Below the pieces are notes generated by a model. The model worked only from the letters and a program-made list of their open reading frames with translations. It had not been told where the DNA came from and searched no databases. The position numbers and the translations under genes were made by a program. From positions 62,001-126,000 of the forward strand of contig VNWV01000004.1 of the NCBI GenBank assembly GCA_009801085.1: a stretch of DNA of 64,000 bases, written 5' to 3'. This DNA comes from Lasiodiplodia sp. COLG20 (taxonomy: Eukaryota > Ascomycota > Dothideomycetes > Botryosphaeriales > Botryosphaeriaceae). Numbering within the stretch: position 1 is the first letter of the stretch; the number at the start of each line of letters is the position of its first letter. Positions 11,988-24,624 of the stretch are shown here, in pieces.

Positions 11988-13627
11988 ATGGATGAAGTAT
12001 GCCGGAAATGCCCAGTGAGGGGTAGATGTCTTACAGGCAACAAGCCGGGAAACACCTCGCAGGCACCTCAGAGCGAAGAAGATTGGCAGGTGCATAAACA
12101 GACGATTTGTGACATTTATATGTCCAGCACCGTGGTTGATGTTATGACTCGTATGGAATTAGAGCACGGATTTCAAGCCACTTTTGTATTCATCATAAGC
12201 AATGCCCTAGAAATGTTGCTGATTATTGAAGTATGAATCAATATAAGAAGCGTTTTCTCAAATGGGGGATCAACAACAAAAACATCAAAGAGAACGAGTA
12301 CCGGGCCATGATCCGAGTCACGAGCCGCCGCAAACAGGAAAATCCCCCAAAAAGAACACAATTCGAGCTTCACGGCAAGCCTGTTGATCCGAGCAAGATT
12401 ACGCGCTTTACGAGCCGACCAGGGTGGAGGATTGCCCCCGCAAAGGATCCAGAAGAATCCCCCAGGGACCGTAAGTATTATACATCCACAAACTTCCTGC
12501 GCTATGCGCCATTCGTAGCATTAAGTAATGAATCATGGAATATAGAGACTCCTCCAGGACTGTCATATTGGACACCACATGGCTCACCAGCTGGAGTCCA
12601 AGAGGACCTAAACGTTGACGATCTTGCCACAAAGCATATCCTTGTGTCCGTTCCGGATACAGGCCATGATACTCAAGGACTTGGATCACCTGTTCCACCA
12701 GACGGGAAATCGCAAGCCAACTGCGTCGTGAAACTTATTCAGGAGCTCGCATACAGGAGCGTGTTATCAGAGAAAACGTCCGACTTTACGTTGCTTTTCA
12801 ACTTGTGCCAAGGCTTCAATGTGGACGCCTCGTGTGGTCACTGCAAAGCATTGACTGCGTTGAGACATTGGGTCTGCTACAACAAGGCGTTCACTGATGA
12901 CTTCGTCCGGTTCATCCTCAATCTTGCACTTCCGTCACTGGATCAGCAGCCCGAATCTGCATACCTACTCGCAATCTTTGCATCTGGCTTCTACTTTTTC
13001 AATCGCGACTATGAAACGGCGGAGCGGTTAATGGTATCTGTTTTCCGCGCTGTCGTTGACCAAGGCCATTCCTTTCCCATCCAGCCTAAGATCAATGTTC
13101 GTATGCTAGCTCTCTTCATTATGAGATGCTACGTCGCGCTTGGGGGGAGAAATGACATGTTCGCTCCATTGAGAAAGGCATTCGACTTCACCTCAAAACC
13201 TTTCAAGGAGAATCGATGCGAGTCAACCGTTGGAATGGGCCTTTCCCAGACGGAATCCAGGAGTGGTGATATTCACATGCGAGAGGCCTCGGAAGAAGAA
13301 GGGAAGACAAACCAAACAGCTTCTACCAGCCATGGGTCTTCTACTGCACATATCACTGGATTTACCTCAACAGAAAATTGTGTCTGGGATTGTGAAGGCC
13401 CTTTACGAGACAGGTATCTGAAAGAGAGAGGCACAGCAAGCCTGAAGATAAAGCTCATTCCTCCAAGTAGTCCTTTAGCGAGAGATAAGCACGTTCCTTG
13501 GTACTTAAAACAAGTAGAACTGACTGAAAGGCTCGTGGAGTCTGGCATGCGATGTAAGCTTGTGGGTATGGTGGAAGGACATTCTATTTTGCGGATAGAC
13601 TTGAACTATTGGGACTTGCTCGAGTAA
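11988..13627 (+). pseudogene. Clr5-domain protein, N-terminal exon out of frame
   Basis: Two pieces make one fungal Clr5-type protein. Piece 1 (to ~12185) encodes the first half of the Clr5 DNA-binding-like domain: SEEDWQVHKQTICDIYM (from 12072) to MELEHGFQAT. Piece 2 (12233-13627, 464 residues from its first ATG) begins with the second half, QYKKRFLKWGINNKNIKENEYR, and continues with the usual long helical region (SDFTLLFNLCQGFNVDAS, FVRFILNLALPS). A plausible 46-nt intron (12186-12231) would join them, but exon 1 ends in phase 0 and exon 2 needs phase 2; other acceptors meet a TGA. So the domain is split by a one-base frame conflict. Either the gene is broken, the assembly has an indel, or translation starts at 12233 with half a domain. 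Clr5 itself is a fission-yeast silencing factor; the role here is unknown. Confidence 0.6.
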
Positions 13628-16600
13628 TTGAAATGTCGGTCTGTTATGAGACGGACTGAGGTGGTACATTGTCAACTTAAATTCTGGGTGACGATACCTA
13701 GTCGAGTTGGTGCTGGAGTTGCGACAGACACGAGGTGCTCTCAGGTAGAGCGAGATGAATCGCTCAGTCGCAGTGGCTGTTTTATCCTCTCGTTCTCAAA
13801 GTGCATGTGTTTGCAGTTTCCCCGGTGAGAGTTGCAATGTCAACGGTCCATCAGGTGGCAACGGTGACCTCATGCAGTGCGACTGTAGGGTGGGCAGAGG
13901 TGACTCCCCGACATGCGTGTCCAGGGTGGTTTTGGGTGGGTATGGGGTATAAAAGCCCAAAGGGTGGCAGTCTCGAGCACTAACAAATAGCAGGTCTATT
14001 GCGAAGTTGCTATGGCTTCCCTTCCACGAACGACAGTTCGATTCCCGACACGGGTTTACACGGTAAGTCTGGTAAGTTCTCCTTGGACTTTGTGAATGCA
14101 TGCTCGTGACCTGTGACCGAAGTGGGTCTACGGCAGTGCCAGGGGAGGCGACTGGCTAACCATCAGGTCTCCCTGTGCTGTTCGGTCGGAGTTAGGGCTT
14201 CGATTCAGATCCGTGCTCGACCTCAACCTAGCCTCCCGCAACTAGTACGGCCTGCCACGCGTGGTGTGAATTCCCGGAGCTTGCGTTAAAGCTGAGCATA
14301 GTGTGGCAGCATCGTGGTTAGCAGGCGCCGAAAGTTGGGTGGCCGTTTAACACCCAGGGTGTGCGGGTTGAGTTCTATGCTGAAAAGACTTTTTTTTTGC
14401 TTTCCTCCCAGAGGTAGCTAGGTATATAGAGGTTTCTCGAACCGCCGAGTTCATCTTTTTGCCATGCATTTCTATCCACTTCTCTAGGTTAGTCTTTTTG
14501 TTCTGGGCGCTCTCACCCACACCGTTTAGAGGATTATAACCTCGTCTACCTCTACCTACTTTCGCGCCTTCTACCACCTTAGAACGACCCTCGCCCTTGG
14601 CCTCCGCCTTCCTGCCCAACGGCATTCTGCTGCATCGCCGGTTTGCCATATTAAACCGGTAAGCCAGCCAGCGTTGACTACATCCGACCCGTCGCCGTCG
14701 CCGCAGAAAAGCGCAGTAAGTCGTCGTCTACGACCGCAGCAGCGACCCCAACCAACACCATCACCACCAGGCAGCCCGAAAGCCTCCTCTCTCAACCAAC
14801 CCCAACAACCTTTCCCCCATCAAGCGCGCGCGCCCCGACTCCGCAGCACGCACACAACGCCGCTCCGCTACCCCGCCAGCCCTCGTCGTCCTCAGCGTCG
14901 CCGCTCCCGCTACCGCGCGCGCCTCGCTCCTCCTCCTCCCCTCCTCCCGCCAAGACCCCCGCCGCCGCCGCCGCCCGCTCTTGACCGCCTGCTCGCCCGC
15001 CTACCCGCCCGCCCGCTCACCCTGGCGGTTCCCGCGCGCGCGTCAGTCCGCTCGCCGCCGTGGCTACCACCGCCGGCCGGTTTTACCCGTCAACAGCGCG
15101 CTAGCCGTCAACCTCAACCCGTCGTCGAACACCACCTTCGTCATCGCCATCGGGCAGCGCGAGCGTGGTGGCGGTGGATAACCTGATGTGGCGCGCGCGC
15201 GCGCTCAGCGCCGAGGGTGTGGCAAGATCGAGTCGCGTGCTTGAGCCGACGTGGACGTTTGTCGTGCTGGCGGGCGTGACCGCCACTGCGTGTGGAGATG
15301 AGCAGTGGGGGCCGGCGATGGAGGTTGTAGCGGGACCGCAGGCTGGAATAGTAGAGGACGGGGCAAGAGCGGTCTAGTTTGGGTCGGGGAGAGTGCTGGA
15401 ATAGGGCGGGTGGTACGAGGTACGACGTGACGGGCGGACAAAGAGGGAAAACAGAAGACAAAAAAAGCAATGGTTGGGCGTTGAAAAAAGTTCTTGGCAA
15501 CCTCGTATACTTATTGTAGTGGCAGCTGAAAGTCTAGGCTGGGCTGCCGATTACCGATCTGTCGGACAAGGGGTGTTGGCAATGTACGGTGACGTGGTGC
15601 GGTGGGTCGAGATCGGATCGATCTGGGAAGCATCATCTTCATGCTAGATTTCGGCTGCATTGCATTACTTTGTGAGGAGTCTATTCTAACGTTTCTGCTG
15701 CTCTTCCCATACAGCAGATGCTCATTGTTTGCGCATTCATAGCCTCCAGCCTTGAAGTTCATTCCTTAGACAGTTTGCTAAAGCGTCTTTGACGTTTTCC
15801 CCATGACTCGTAAAAGGACAATGTCTTTGGTTTTCTATGAGGATTACGTAGACCCCAGATCACAAACGCCTTCGGGTAAAAGGCAGCTGTAAAAATTGAG
15901 CCCCACCAAATTGCTTGGAAGGTCGGCCCGGGCTGCCACTTCGACCAAGCTGTCTCTTGGATTCAGTCGCAAACCCTCACAAGCTCACCAACACAGCTAA
16001 ATGCATTCGGAGTGCTGGAAGCAAAGGAAACGAGCACTAAGTCGCCCTTATAGATGCTAACGTTCCCAATGAAGATATAGATCCTCAGGGAAGGCGAGGT
16101 CAAGGGAAGCTCAAGAATGACTTTCGGCCGCAACGCTCTCGACAATACGCCACGCGAAAGTTTCGCCAGCGGGACAACGGCTGAATGGAGTATTCTCGTT
16201 GCCATTCAACGGCGACTTTCTGCACCCATTCGTGTCCTGAAACCAGCTCGGGCTGGCGCTAGGCTCCATCTTGATCAACCTGGGCCGGCCCATCCTCCGC
16301 TAGTCGCGTTCATCAGCGGGAACTAAGCCCGAGTCGGCAACACTCGATAGACCCGCGACCCCGATCCGGTTAGGCCATCTCCGTCCCGTGCTCCTCGCAA
16401 AACAATAACTCTAGATCGTCTTCCCCACCATGGCAGCCCTCCATAATTAGGTTTTGGCGAACGGCTTGCTGGTGGAACGACCAATGGCGAGTTTGCATGA
16501 CTTCACCGAGGCTGGCCTTTGCCCAGCTGACTCCGGAGGTACTTCATGTGCTTCCAAAACCACGGCGCTGACCTTGAAATTCATATATATCCAGCCGGCA

Positions 16601-16730
16601 TCCGCATTCTAATTTCTTCAGGCAGCATCTGCTTTCATTCCCTGGTGCTCGCTCTGAGCATCTCAGCCTAATCCCTCCTTCCCAATCATTCGGTACCACG
16701 CCTCCCAGTCCCTCCCAACAACCGCCCACC
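13628..16730. other. 3.1-kb region without a convincing gene; low-complexity and GC-rich centre
   Basis: 13.6-14.3 kb: ordinary intergenic sequence. 14.29-14.40 kb: a tRNA-like hairpin segment followed by a run of nine T (listed separately). 14.7-15.3 kb: very C-rich on the plus strand, giving long open frames of Pro/Arg/Ser with no domain in any frame; I read these as compositional. 15.5-16.7 kb: promoter side of the GMC gene, nothing else seen. Confidence 0.4.
14295..14398 (+). other. tRNA-like / hairpin segment with poly-T end
   Basis: Plus-strand segment with AGCATAG (14295) pairing with CTATGCT (14375), CAGCAT (14307) pairing with ATGCTG (14377), and an inner TGGGTG/CACCCA hairpin. It contains TGGTTAGCAGGCGCC, like a tRNA D-arm, and GCGGGTTGAGTTC, like a T-arm box B lacking one C. 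A run of nine T follows. The T-stem does not pair, so it is not a working tRNA; a tRNA pseudogene or tRNA-derived SINE piece is possible. Confidence 0.25.
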
Positions 16731-18933
16731 ATGATCCGCCCCCACGCCCTCCCCCTCCTCCTCCCCCTCCTCACCCCCGCCGCCCCCGCCGCCCCGCAAG
16801 TCCTCGGCCCCCTAACCGACCTCCTCGGCACCATCATCGGCGGCGCGGGCTTCGTCGACACGACGCTCGGCACGATCGCGGGCGCGGCGGGCGTGACGGC
16901 GTCGTTCGACTACGTGGTGGTCGGGGGCGGGACGGCGGGCAACGTGGTGGGCGTGCGGCTGGCCGAGGCGGGCCACACGGTGGCCGTCGTCGAGGCGGGC
17001 GGCTTCTACCAGATCTCGAAGCCGCTGCTGACGACGGCGCCGGCGGGCGATGTTTTTAATATCGGGATGAGTATGTCGGATGCCGTGTCGCTCGTCGACT
17101 GGAAGTTTGAGACGGAGCCTCAGGCGGGCGCGGATGGGAGGACGTTTCATTATGCGCGCGGGAAGTGTCTGGGTGGGAGGTATGTTTGTGGGCGTCTTGT
17201 GTTGAAGTGTTTGTCTTGACTGGGTGCTGACTGGGGGGCGAATAGCTCGGCTTTGAACTTTATGATTTACCAGAGGTAAGCGCCTGTCTTAAGGAGATTC
17301 AGCATTTTGTCCCGATGCTGAAGGGATCACAGAGGAACACAGCAATGCTACGACGAGTGGGCCGAACTCCTCGGCGACGACAGCTGGAGCTGGGCGAACA
17401 CGCAGGAGCACTTCCAAAACAGCTTCACCTTCACGGCGCCCAACGACGCCAAGCGCGGCTCCAACGTCACGACGTCCTACAACGCCGACGCCTTCGCCGC
17501 CAGCACCTCTGGCCCCGTGCAGGACGGCTACTCCAACTTCGTCAGCGCGGCGGCGACGTGGCTGGAGAAGGGCATGGAGGCCGTCGGCATCAAGACCATC
17601 ACCGACTTCAACAGCGGCAGCCTGCTGGGCAAGCAGTGGCTATCCACGACGATCCGCCCCACCGACGCGACGCGCAGCGGCTCCGACCAGTTCATCACCA
17701 GCGCCGCCTCCAACACCAACCTCAAGGTCTACCTGCGCACCCTGGCCAAGAAAATCATCTTCGACTCCTCCAAGAAAGCGACCGGCGTCCAGGTCGAAAC
17801 CGCCGGCGTGACGTACACGCTCAACGCGACGAAAGAAGTCATCGTGTCGGCCGGCGCCTTCCAATCACCCCAACTACTAATGGTCTCGGGCGTCGGCCCG
17901 GCCGCGCACCTGGAGAGCTTCGGCATCGACGTCGTCAAGGACCTGCCCGGCGTCGGCCAGAACATGTGGGACCACATCATGTTCGGCCCGTCGTACGAGG
18001 TCGGCCTGACGACGCTGAACCGCGTCATCCGCGACCCGCTGTACGCCGCCAAGCGCCTCGCCGACTACATCGCCACCCAGACCGGCGAGCTGGCGTCCAA
18101 CGTCGTCGAGTTCCTCGGCTGGGAGAAGCTGTCGCAGGTCGACGGCTACGCCGACGGCTTCTCCGACGAGGCCAAGGCGCAGCTGGCACAGTTCACGGAC
18201 GACTGGCCTGAGGCGGAGGTACGTATTATTTGACCAAACCACCTGCCCAAGCAACACTTCCCCCAAACACCCCCAAAAAGCAGGACAAGCACCAACTGAC
18301 ACACAACAGTGGCTCACCATCAACGCCTACATCGAAAACTTCCTCAACCCCGTCGCCGACGTCGTCGCGCAAACCGCGCAGCACGCCACCATCCTCGGCG
18401 CCATCGTCGCGCCCACCTCGCGCGGCAACGTCACCTTGTCCTCCGCCTCGACCTCGGACCTGCCCCTCGTCAACCCGAACTGGCTGACCACGACCTCGGA
18501 CATCGAGCTCGCCGTCGCCATGTACAAGCGCATGCGCGAGATCTGGGCGTCGGACGCCATGGCGAATGTCGTCATCGGGGACGAGTTCTACCCAGGCACC
18601 GACGCGGTCAGCACGGACGACGAGATACTTGCGCAGGTCAAGAAGAGCCTGACGACGGTGTGGCACGCGTCGTGCACGTGCAAGATGGGGGCTGAGGATG
18701 ATGAGGGCGCGGTGCTGGATTCGAAGGCCCGCGTGTATGGTGTTGAGGGGTTGAGGGTCGTGGATGCGAGTAGCTTCCCGACGCTGCCGCCGGGACACCC
18801 GCAGAGCACTGTTTGTATGTTTTTTCTAACCTTTCTTTCAAATGCGGTGATGCTTCTGGAATCTGTGACTAACGAGATTTTTACAGACATGATTGCGGAG
18901 AAGATCGCTGCTGACATCATCAACGGAGCGTAA
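16731..18933 (+). CDS. Secreted GMC-family FAD oxidoreductase
   Basis: Five exons (16731-17179, 17246-17275, 17333-18218, 18310-18814, 18887-18933) give 638 residues, all junctions in frame. A hydrophobic Leu/Pro/Ala-rich N-terminus looks like a signal peptide. The FAD-binding Rossmann motif is FDYVVVGGGTAGNVV near residue 57-71 with VVEAGG downstream. The GMC signature GKCLGGSSALNFMIYQRG is assembled across the first two introns. The C-terminal domain has WHASCTCKMG (His574) and PGHPQST (His618), the catalytic His pair with the usual ~44-residue spacing. The family oxidises alcohols or sugars (glucose oxidase, aryl-alcohol oxidase, choline dehydrogenase, versicolorin B synthase relatives); the substrate cannot be decided here. 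The 638-residue length suits the family. No biosynthetic cluster is visible around it. It converges with OSH3. Confidence 0.92.
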
Positions 18934-19671
18934 ACGAGTATAATTCCCCGGAGGTGTACTTCTTAATCTTAATTTCAGGCTAATTTTGCCTTTTGATTGG
19001 GCGGGGGTCAAACGGAGGGCCTTGTTTGCTCAGCGGAACAGCCATTGCTCTTCCTAATTGGCTTGAGACTTGGGGAGGCATCGCGTGTATATAGTTTACA
19101 AGTTATGTTGATAAAATTCTCAAGACACTGCACGATTATTACGGAAAGACTTCCTCAATACATTCGTCTTTCATTACTCCTCGCATCTCATCTCAATCTA
19201 CGACATCTCAAAGTTGGTCTGCCGGCATTCCAAGCAGTACGAGACGTCGGAGCTGAGAAGTTGATGCACATGATAGGCTATAAGCCACATCGCAACTCCT
19301 CTTAGGTCTGCAGAAAAACACAAGATACAATCGCACGTTGCACAGTACGAGGTGATAAACTGTCACATTGCTGCTCTGATTGAACACATCGAGTCGTAAA
19401 GAATCGGAGTGATTTGAAACATTAGATACCTAGCTTCATCAAAGATCAATGAAAGCCCAGCAATAGAGCGCGCGGCAATAATGATGAACAAGAAATAGGT
19501 TCGACAAAGGACTACAGCAAATTCTATGGTATCTAAAACCCCCTACACAGCTTCTCTGATCCAACAAAGAAGAAAAGAGAAGAAGCAACCCCCACACCAT
19601 CATCATCCCATACCCTCGTATCCTCCTCCCCTCCATATAATACACCCTAGAACCTCCTGGCTGGTGTGCTC
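18934..19671. other. convergent 3' intergenic region (GMC / OSH3)
   Basis: Shared 3' side of two converging genes. No gene or repeat seen. Confidence 0.5.
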
Positions 19672-22600
19672 TTACGCATCCAACACCTCCACCACATTCG
19701 TCCACTTGCCCGCCGCACGCTCCTCCCAGTAGCCATCCTTACCCGCCTTCAGCCTCCACTCCTCCTCGCCGCCGCTACCATCTTCCGCCGCGCCCTCGCC
19801 GCCCGCCACCTTGACGAACCACCTAGGGCTCCACTGCTGCCCGTGTTCCTCCATGACGCGACGACGCTGGCGCTGGCGCTCCTCCAGCTTCGCCTTGACC
19901 GCCTCCGCGCGATCGAGATCACCCTCCTCAACGGCGCGCTGATCCTGGCGAAGACGGCTGTCCGTGGGCGCGATCTTGCCCTCCTCGACGGCCGTGACCT
20001 CGTTGAGGCCGGCGGCGAAGGTGGTAAAACCGTAGCGCTTCTCAGCCTGGTCGACGAGCGCGCCGACCTTCCACGCCGTCTGCTTGGTGTCGGCGCCGTC
20101 GCGCGTGAAGTGCAGCTCGGCCGTCCACTTGCCCGCGAGGCCCAGCGACAGCTGCGCGCCTCCCTGGTCCGGTGGCGCGAAAGCCTGAACCGTCACCTCC
20201 TCGCTGCGGCCCGCGAACATGCCGCCGGCTTTGAACGTCGCGATGGCCTTGGCCCCCGTCGTCTCGTTGACCACCGTCATCGTGCCCACCGGCTCCACGT
20301 ACTTCTCGCCCGCGATGATGTTGCGTAGGAACGACGTCGCCACCGTCCAGCTGTAGTGCTCGCCCTGATTGTTCGGGTTGGGGTTGTGCAGGAAGACGCG
20401 CGCGCGTCCGTCAGTGTTCAGCTCCGCAGACTTGCCCCAGAACTTCTGCACCGGCATGGGCGACTGCAGGAACGTCCACTCCTTCGCCTCTGCCTGGCAG
20501 GCCATGCGCACCGGACGGTGGCAGACCTTTTCGGCAAGGAAGCGGAATCCCTTATCCTCGCGGACGAGCTCGAACGTTTCGCCCAGCATTGGGTTGAAGG
20601 GCTTGCGGATGGCGCGCTCCTTGACGCGAGCGTTGGAGAATGAAGAGATGGCGAAGGCCATGATGTACAAAATGCGTGAGCCATCCTCGGCAGGTGCGTT
20701 GACAGCAGCGTCGATGAGCTCCGAGTACTCCATCTGTTCGGCAACACGCTGCAACAAGCTGGTAGGCTCGTTTGCAGAGACCGGCATTGCGATGGTAGAG
20801 AGATCCTTTCCGACATTCTTGCGAAGGAAGGCGATCAAACTGGGAGGAGCAACCTTGGGCGCAGCAATGGTCGTGCGGCGTTGCACTTTGTCGAGAGGCA
20901 GTGGGGTGAGAGATTTCGGCTTAGGTGGGAAGAGACCAGGCAACCCCTCAAGACTCGCGCGATTGAATGCTCCGGCGCCTTCGCCTTCACTGCTGGCCTC
21001 AGATTCACCGTCAGAGACCTCTTCGTTCTTGTCTCCCGTATCATCGTTGCTGTCCCGACGGATGGTAAGCAGTTTAGATTGCGCGTGATCTTCCTCATCG
21101 CCGCCAGTAGCATCAAAGAATTCATCCTCAGATACAGAATCAATACTCTTCCTAGATTCGGCGTGTGGTCCAGTAGGTGCGCGCCTGAGCCGACTCTGTG
21201 TGAGAAGACTAGCAGACTCCGACACAACATAATCCAGATCGCGAAGAATGGCCAGAACATTTTCATGTATGTTCTCGTCTGAGACCCCAGAACCATTCGC
21301 ACGGACTTTCGGAACAGTCAAGTTCGATCCAGGCGTAGTGGGGATCGGCGGTACTGGCGGGACGGATGGCGGAGAAGCAGGCGCAATCTGCGAGGTGATA
21401 CTCTTACGGTGAACGCTGCCCGCCGAGGCGCTGGGCTTCCTCTTCCAGAATGCCGAAGACTTCTTCTCCGAGCGGGCGTCGTCATCTTGGGGTTTGAAGT
21501 AGTCGCCAGAGTCCGCTGACTCGGCTGGGCTCGTGACACCGCTGATTCCACCCTTGATGCTGCTTGCACCCGATGGTGCGGTCGAGGAATTCTTCGGATC
21601 AGTATCCTTAGCCAATCTCCTCACAGCATCACGGATTCCGGAAACACGTCCAACCAAAGCCTCGATCCGTCCCCAGTCGCGGTCATTTTGCTCCGAGTTG
21701 GGTTGGCTAGGAGTCGGCCAATTGAAGTCTTTTTCCGTGGTATCTTCAGGAGATTCGGTGCTTCCTGCCTGGCTCGATGCCCGCTCCAGCGCATCCTTCC
21801 AAGCCTCAAAATCCTTCGCGTTATTAGCCTTCAAATGCCAAACTTCCGCGCCCGAGTCAACAGAGATTTCCCTCGTCTTCTCGTCCGCGGCAATGGCAGC
21901 AAGGGAGAGCGGAATGGCTCCTCTCAATGCCGAGGAGCTCCGGCTCTGGTAGTACGACAGCGTCGATGAAGTGAAGTCTAGCGAAAAGAAACGGCGAGCA
22001 TATCCTTGGTTCCTCTTCCTCCTCTTCTTCAGAAGGACGCCAGTGTAGAAGAGAGAGCCACCAGGCGTAGTAGCCTCTGCAACATGGCGGGAACGGGGTC
22101 TGGGATCAGCCGCAACCATGGGCTCCTGTGCCAGAGAATCGGTCGACTCGCCGAAATCTCCTGGGGGCAGACTAGGGCTGGCGCCGCCGACTGCTTGCGA
22201 GAAGTGCAGGTGATGGCCGGACTTCGGCGCGGCGTTGGTCGGATGTGTCATGAGCACGAAGGTCGCCGTCTTCGAGACCTGCTTGGAGAAGGTGTTGTCA
22301 AAGACCAGGCCGTACATGCCTCCTTCGCCCTGGGGCACGTCGTAACGGCCCATTGAAACTTTATCCGCTTCACATTTTCCTGTCCAAGATACCGGCTTCA
22401 AGCCTATACTTTGTAATTTTTCCACCACGAGTGTTCTGTCGTTCCGTGATGCGTTCGCGCCGATCCCGTTCGCACCTATAGAGGAGCCGCGGGGCCGACC
22501 CGCGGCAGTCTCGCCGCCGGCTGCGGTCTGCGGAGCGTCGTTGATACCGGCGACGGCGGTCGAGGGGAGATTGGGCGTCTCGCCGTTCTTTGTTCCCGGA

Positions 22601-22802
22601 TGCTTGAAGATGCCGAAGTTCACGGACTTCTTGTGCGGCTGAATGCTCCAGGAGATCGAGTGTCCGGCGGGGACGTTGATCCAGCGTACAAGATAAGACT
22701 GCGGTGCCGTTAGCATCTCAGAGTATCGAGGGCCAAGTATCGCGCTCGCGCGCTCCGGACGCGTACCTTGCTGTGGATCTGCAGCTGCTCCATGCCCGCC
22801 AT
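19672..22802 (-). CDS. OSH3: Oxysterol-binding protein homologue, Osh3 type (GOLD-PH-FFAT-ORD)
   Basis: Two exons (22802-22767, 22698-19672) with a 68-nt intron (GTACGC, GCTAAC branch point, GCAG) give 1020 residues; the junction reads QIHSK|SYLVRW. A GOLD-like domain occupies the N-terminal ~150 residues (WINVPAGHSISWSIQ ... FDNTFSKQ). A PH domain lies at ~228-316 (GVLLKKRRKRNQGYARRFFSLD ... FEAWKDAL). A FFAT motif, EDEFFDATG, near residue 536 would bind the ER protein Scs2/VAP. The lipid-binding ORD starts near 630 (MEYSELIDAA, RKPFNPMLGETFEL). The usual EQVSHHPP signature is replaced by EKVCHRPVRMA near 735. Osh3 proteins act at ER-plasma membrane contacts on PI4P. A longer open frame upstream of exon 2 is intron read-through. 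Confidence 0.93.
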
Positions 22803-24624
22803 GTTGTCTGGTTCTCCGGCTGGCGGATGCTCGAATCTGGGGTAAGGGGCCTGATGAGCTCTTAAGCTGTGGTAATGGCAGATGACAAAGCCAAGGGAGG
22901 CTCAACGGAGGTTTTCGGGATCCGAGGGTTGGTGAGGTGACGCGATTGCTGTTGCGGCTCTCAATGGGCGAGGAGCATCGTCTTAAGCTTAATTGCTGCG
23001 CGGAAGGACGGACGCTGTGTCACAGGGACTCCCGGAAAGTAGGGGTGCGGGGTTTTAGCTTTGAAAGACAGAAATCAGGGCAGGGAGCAGGGAGGGCGAG
23101 ATGGTCCTAGGTTGGCAGAGGGCGTGCACCGCGAGGTTGGTCGTGCTGTCGGCCGGGGGGTAGGGATGCGCGGTCGGTCGGTGGTCGGGGCGGAAAGGGA
23201 GCGAGGATGACGAGAAAGTGAGCGAGCTCGAGCTTCAGGGCATGGAGCTTGGACTCGGGGCTAGGGGACGCGCTACTGTTGCCTTTTTGTTTCTTTGAGC
23301 CTCCGCGCGTGAAACACCGGCGACGAGATATTATTCGGAACCGGCGGGATTACGGGCTGAGGCTACCTGTTGTTTTCAGCCCCAGCCGCATCCTTCTCCA
23401 ACACCGCCTGTGTCCGTGTCCACATCGCAGGAGTCACCAGCCACGCGCCGTAAGCAGCGTGCCAGGTTGCCTGCAGCGCCTGACAGCCCATCAATCAGCC
23501 TTACCGCGGGGCGCAGCCAAGAGAACGCCTCCGTCGCTCGCTCGTCATCACCCGCCGCCATGCGCGACGCAAGAAGCCATTTCGAGGCAAAATGCCGCGG
23601 CCGAACGCATGCTTCCCCGCGGCCTTCTGCGGCACGGAAACACCCCGGCGCCGGATTGCCGGTTGCCGTGTGGGACTGAGTCTGCAGCCGAAGCCAGACC
23701 TCGCAAATCCTGCTTGCAGAGGCAACGTCATGGCGAAATCCGGGTTGATCCTCACCGCCCTAGCTCACCGCAGGCTGTTTCTCTGTAAGCCTGCCAAGCG
23801 CCCGCCGCTAGCCAGCGTCGCGCCGTCAGCACGTTGCGCCGTTGTCCGCGGCGGAAGCGTGTGGCTGGTGGCGTCCGCGATCGTCATGATCGGCCGTGTT
23901 AATAATAGACCTCAACAACCATTGGAACGCACTCAATACATCATGGCCGAGGGGGGCGAACTGTTCAGCACGAATGCTTGGGTCTCTCAATTGTCCATAA
24001 AGCCACCATCCGGCCTCCCAACCCGTCGTAAAGGCTGCAGCCGACTATGGCTGATCACGCATGAAATGCTGGCTGCCAACCGAATGAAAATCAAAAAAGC
24101 ACGAGAGACGCGACTGCATCAATCAACTAGCACTTGCCGAACCCAATCGCCTTTGCTCCGTCGCTCGCTGCACCAATAAAACGAGACCCGCAACAAATGA
24201 ACCATTTTTCGCAGTAGTACAACACAATGAAAGGGAGTGAGTGTGAGATGTTGAGCCCTACGCTGAGAGCTGCAGTGAATGAAGTAAAACAAACCATGGT
24301 GCTGCCGAAACCCATAAGGAGGAACCCAAGAAGAAACACGAAGAAGAAAAGAATAAGGGGCATCTTCGGTCAAGGCAGATGGAAAATCAAGGCCGGAACC
24401 GCGCGAGTATATGATAAACGAAAAAAGTCCAGAGTATTAGGAGCTAAGACATCCCGCCGTCGCGTGAAAGGTGTAATCGAGAAGGGTTGAATGTTTCTGA
24501 ATATCGGGATGAGAGAAGTCGAAGGCGATCCTAAAAAGAGGGGCACCGTTTCTGATGCCCCGAAGCGAAGAGAAGAAGTCGACGAGCTGTTGAGAGACCC
24601 AGGCTACGGCCGACCCCAGATGTC
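22803..24624. other. intergenic, OSH3 promoter and Btz-gene 3' side
   Basis: About 1.8 kb between two minus-strand genes. 22.8-23.9 kb is GC-rich and presumably holds the OSH3 promoter. 24.1-24.5 kb has scattered open frames, one strongly hydrophobic (minus, 24363-24127), without other support. No RNA or repeat seen. Confidence 0.4.

Noticed and set aside
14026..14060. AGTTCGATTCC near 14030 as a tRNA T-arm
   Set aside because: The flanking five bases do not pair and no upstream tRNA arms are present.
14674..15186. Long plus-strand open frame of 170 residues
   Set aside because: Only Pro/Arg/Ser low complexity; all frames are open because the DNA is C-rich.
23249..23788. Open frame upstream of OSH3
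   Set aside because: No domain or splice support, Arg/Pro/His-rich composition from GC-rich promoter DNA.
24127..24363. Hydrophobic 78-residue minus-strand frame
   Set aside because: Lies in the likely 3' region of the Btz gene; hydrophobicity follows from T-rich sense sequence and nothing else supports it.
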